A stretch of DNA of 8,239 nt from an uncultured Gemmatimonadota bacterium. Its GTDB lineage: Bacteria; Gemmatimonadota; Gemmatimonadetes; Gemmatimonadales; Gemmatimonadaceae. The position numbers and the translations under genes were made by a program. Numbering within the stretch: position 1 is the first letter of the stretch; every line of letters begins with the position of its first letter. Positions 5,846 through 8,239 of this stretch are shown here, piece after piece. The notes below the pieces were generated by a model that saw nothing but the letters and a program-made list of their open reading frames with translations, did not search any database and had not been told where the DNA came from. The stretch lies in NCBI GenBank assembly GCA_903894655.1, contig CAITQY010000515.1, positions 1-8,239 of the forward strand. Reading direction: 5' to 3'.

Positions 5846-8239
5846 ACGCGCTTCGGCGCACTCGAATCCACCAGGTCATGATGAGCGCCGCGGCTATTGC
5901 CGCGGCGCTTGTCGCTGGTGGGCGTGCCATATCGGCGCAAAACGTGACGCTCGACCGCGGCGCCGCCGCGCTCGGCTCCACCCTCGCCGGCGTCGGTACC
6001 ACGGGCCGCGTGCTCACGGTGGCCGCGCACCCCGACGACGAAGACACGCCGGTGATCGCGTGGCTGGCCAAGGGCCGTCACGTGGAAACGGCATATCTCT
6101 CGCTCACGCGCGGCGACGGCGGACAGAATCTGATCGGCAACGAACTGGGCGAAGCGCTCGGCGCGATCCGCACCCAGGAATTGTTGTCGGCGCGTCGCAT
6201 CGACGGCGGGCGCCAGTACTTCACGCGCGCCTACGACTTCGGTTTCAGCAAGAACGCCGAGGAGACATTTACGCACTGGCCCAAGGATTCGATCTTGGGC
6301 GACGTCGTGCGCGTGGTGCGCGCATTCCGACCGCATGTGATGGTCGCCTTCTTCAGCGGTACGCCGCGCGATGGACATGGACATCATCAGGTGTCGGGCA
6401 TGCTGGCGCGTGAAGCGTATGATCTCGCCGCCGACACGGTACGGTTTCCGGTGCAGGGGTTCGGGTTGCCTTGGACGCCGCAGAAATTCTATCGCAGCGC
6501 GCGACAGACCCCTGATTCGGCCACGTTGCGCGTGAACGTGGGTGAGTATGACGCGCTGTTGGGTCGTAGCTACTACGAAATCGCGGCCGAGAGCCGGTCG
6601 CAGCACAAGAGCCAAGGGTTCGGCGTGCTGCAGAAGAAGGGCACGATTCTGGGATATCTCTCACGCGAAGCCTCGCGTGTGGGGCCTGAGAACGCGCGCA
6701 GCGAGCAGTCGTTGTTCGATGGTGTCGATACCACGTGGACCGCGTTGCGCGCCACGCTCCCGGCCACGGCGCAGCCCGTGCTCGACTCGGCGTTGCGTAC
6801 GATCGCGCTTGCGCGCACGGCGTATCGCGCGGACGATCCGTCGCCGATCGTCGCACCGTTGGCCCAAGCGCTGCGGCAGCTGCGCGACGTGCGTAACGCC
6901 AGCGGCAGTGGCCCCGGCATTCTGATTACGGGTCGTCCCGGTGCGCCATCCAGCTTGTCGCGGCGCGCCCCTGGTGAGGCGGCGCCGGCGTTGTGGGACG
7001 CCTTGGTGACGACGATCGATCGCGTTGAGCATGCGCTGGTGTTGGCGGCTGGTGTGGCAGTGGAAGCCACGGCCCCACGCGCCACGTTCCCGGTGCGCGA
7101 GGCGGTGAAGATTGCCGTGAACGATTCGTTGCCGGTCACGATCACGGTATTCAATCGCGGACGCGCGGCGGTGCAGTTGCTGAACGCGTCGGTGGCGGGC
7201 TTGGGATTGCGTCCGGGTGAAGCCGGCGACGTGGCGATCAGCCCCGACAGCGCGGCGGTGCTGAACCGATGGGCGGTGGCGTTTCAGGCGAATTCACCGT
7301 GGTGGCGGGCCTTCGGTCGCAAACAGCAGGATTGGTTTCAGGCCCCGATCGACGCCCGCACCGAGGCGCAGCAGCAGGAGCAACGCGCCACGATGGTGCA
7401 GGCGCGACTCATGATCGCCGGTGAAAGCGTCACGGTGAATGAACCGGTGGTGTATCGCTTCGCCGATCCGATCAAGGGGGATCAGCAGCTGCCGGTGTCG
7501 GCGGTTCCTGGCATTACGGTGAATCTCGGCAGCACGATGGAGTACATTCGCGCTGGCGTGCCGGTCGAGCGGCTCGTCCCGGTGCGGATTCAGTCATCGT
7601 ATCCGCACGACGCGGAGGTCACGGTGAAGCTCGAGCTTCCCGAGGGGCTCAAGGCCGACTCGGTGGAACGCGAACGCGTGTTGGGTCCCGACGGCGCCAC
7701 AATTCTCACCTTCCGCGTGCGTGGCATGGTGAAGGAAGGCCGCCTCGAACTCGTCGCGTTGGCACTGCATGAGGGTGCGTTGAGCACGAGCAGCGTGTTC
7801 ACGATTCAATACGACCACATCACGCCCATGCGACTATACGGCGCGAGCGGCATGTATTTGTCGTCGGTCAACGTGAAGCTCCCACCGCGCGCCCGGGTGG
7901 GCTACGTGAAAGGCGTCGGTGATACCGGGCTCGAGGCACTCCAACAACTCGACATCGCGGTGGAGAAGATCGAACCGTCGATGCTCACCAGTACTGATCT
8001 GTCGCGCTTCACGAGCATCGTGGTGGGCCCGCGCGCGTACGAAGCGAACGAAGTGCTGGTGCGCAACAACGCGCGCCTCCTCGACTACGCGACCAAGGGC
8101 GGCACGCTGGTCGTGCAATACGGCGCGCAGGACATGAATCGCTTCCCGAGTGTGGTGCCGTACCCGATGCAGTGGACCCGCCCGGCGGCGCGCGTCACGA
8201 TGGAGCAGGCGCCGGTGACAGTACTGCAGCCCACGAATC
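5842..8239 (+). CDS. Large exported PIG-L/LmbE-type zinc deacetylase with C-terminal GATase-like region (3' end outside window)
   Basis: The frame is open from GTG 5842 to the right edge, 799 residues visible. Residues 1-32 form a signal peptide: arginines at 5, 6 and 8, the hydrophobic stretch MMSAAAIAAALVAGG, and a probable cleavage after ISA (A32). Residues ~55-270 are the PIG-L/LmbE fold, with zinc motif AHPDDE (H63, D65, D66) and the second cluster DGHGHHQVSG (H179, H181, H182). This family hydrolyses N-acetyl groups from sugar-type substrates; the substrate here is unknown. A long linker follows. Beta-rich regions at ~421-510 and ~532-662 resemble NEW3/CARDB-like sandwiches. Residues ~684-768 (ARVGYVKGVGDTGLEAL through LLDYATKGGTLVVQYGAQD) look like a class I glutamine-amidotransferase/ThuA-type fold, seen in other large PIG-L proteins, with no obvious catalytic Cys here. 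The start overlaps the sucA stop by 4 bases (GTGA), suggesting translational coupling. Confidence 0.9.
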   Translation, partial: MNALRRTRIHQVMMSAAAIAAALVAGGRAISAQNVTLDRGAAALGSTLAGVGTTGRVLTVAAHPDDEDTPVIAWLAKGRHVETAYLSLTRGDGGQNLIGNELGEALGAIRTQELLSARRIDGGRQYFTRAYDFGFSKNAEETFTHWPKDSILGDVVRVVRAFRPHVMVAFFSGTPRDGHGHHQVSGMLAREAYDLAADTVRFPVQGFGLPWTPQKFYRSARQTPDSATLRVNVGEYDALLGRSYYEIAAESRSQHKSQGFGVLQKKGTILGYLSREASRVGPENARSEQSLFDGVDTTWTALRATLPATAQPVLDSALRTIALARTAYRADDPSPIVAPLAQALRQLRDVRNASGSGPGILITGRPGAPSSLSRRAPGEAAPALWDALVTTIDRVEHALVLAAGVAVEATAPRATFPVREAVKIAVNDSLPVTITVFNRGRAAVQLLNASVAGLGLRPGEAGDVAISPDSAAVLNRWAVAFQANSPWWRAFGRKQQDWFQAPIDARTEAQQQEQRATMVQARLMIAGESVTVNEPVVYRFADPIKGDQQLPVSAVPGITVNLGSTMEYIRAGVPVERLVPVRIQSSYPHDAEVTVKLELPEGLKADSVERERVLGPDGATILTFRVRGMVKEGRLELVALALHEGALSTSSVFTIQYDHITPMRLYGASGMYLSSVNVKLPPRARVGYVKGVGDTGLEALQQLDIAVEKIEPSMLTSTDLSRFTSIVVGPRAYEANEVLVRNNARLLDYATKGGTLVVQYGAQDMNRFPSVVPYPMQWTRPAARVTMEQAPVTVLQPTN

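Noticed and set aside
5839..6615. A 258-codon minus-strand open frame over the start of the PIG-L gene
   Set aside because: The plus strand has a signal peptide and both zinc motifs here; the minus-strand product shows no family features.

Overview
The window reads as ordinary GC-rich chromosome from a bacterium, most likely a member of Gemmatimonadota or a close relative. That guess rests on very high G+C, strong G/C bias at third codon positions, and the style of two proteins: an M20 peptidase with a YGNWAPNP-type segment and a large exported PIG-L protein with a GATase-like C-terminus. No rRNA or marker gene confirms it. No tRNA, rRNA, CRISPR, insertion sequence or prophage gene is visible. 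Coding density is very high and no gap between genes exceeds about 80 bases.

Layout, left to right. (1) The 3' end of an M20-family metallopeptidase enters from the left edge and stops at 785. (2) A 76-base gap carries candidate operator repeats, followed by a compact vapB/vapC-type toxin-antitoxin pair: an AbrB-fold antitoxin (862-1068) and a PIN-domain toxin (1078-1473), 9 bases apart. (3) A small DUF2256 zinc-binding protein lies on the minus strand (1489-1674). It converges on the toxin gene with a 15-base gap and diverges from the next gene with only about 38 bases between starts. (4) A soluble GAF-type sensor histidine kinase (1713-2993) has no response regulator in the window. (5) sucA (3065-5845) encodes the E1 subunit of 2-oxoglutarate dehydrogenase, full length, with all expected motifs. 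(6) A large exported PIG-L/LmbE-type zinc deacetylase starts inside the sucA stop (GTGA overlap, start 5842) and runs off the right edge.

How the genes relate. vapB and vapC form a self-contained two-gene operon. sucA and the PIG-L gene are tightly linked by a 4-base overlap and are probably co-transcribed, although one is a cytoplasmic TCA-cycle enzyme and the other an exported hydrolase. No functional connection is known to me. sucB and lpd, which complete the 2-oxoglutarate dehydrogenase complex, are not in this window. I see no clear undescribed multi-gene system. The points most worth a second look are the sucA/PIG-L coupling, the putative operator upstream of the toxin-antitoxin pair, the multidomain PIG-L protein, the DUF2256/kinase divergent pair, and a cluster of rare leucine codons at the kinase's H-box.
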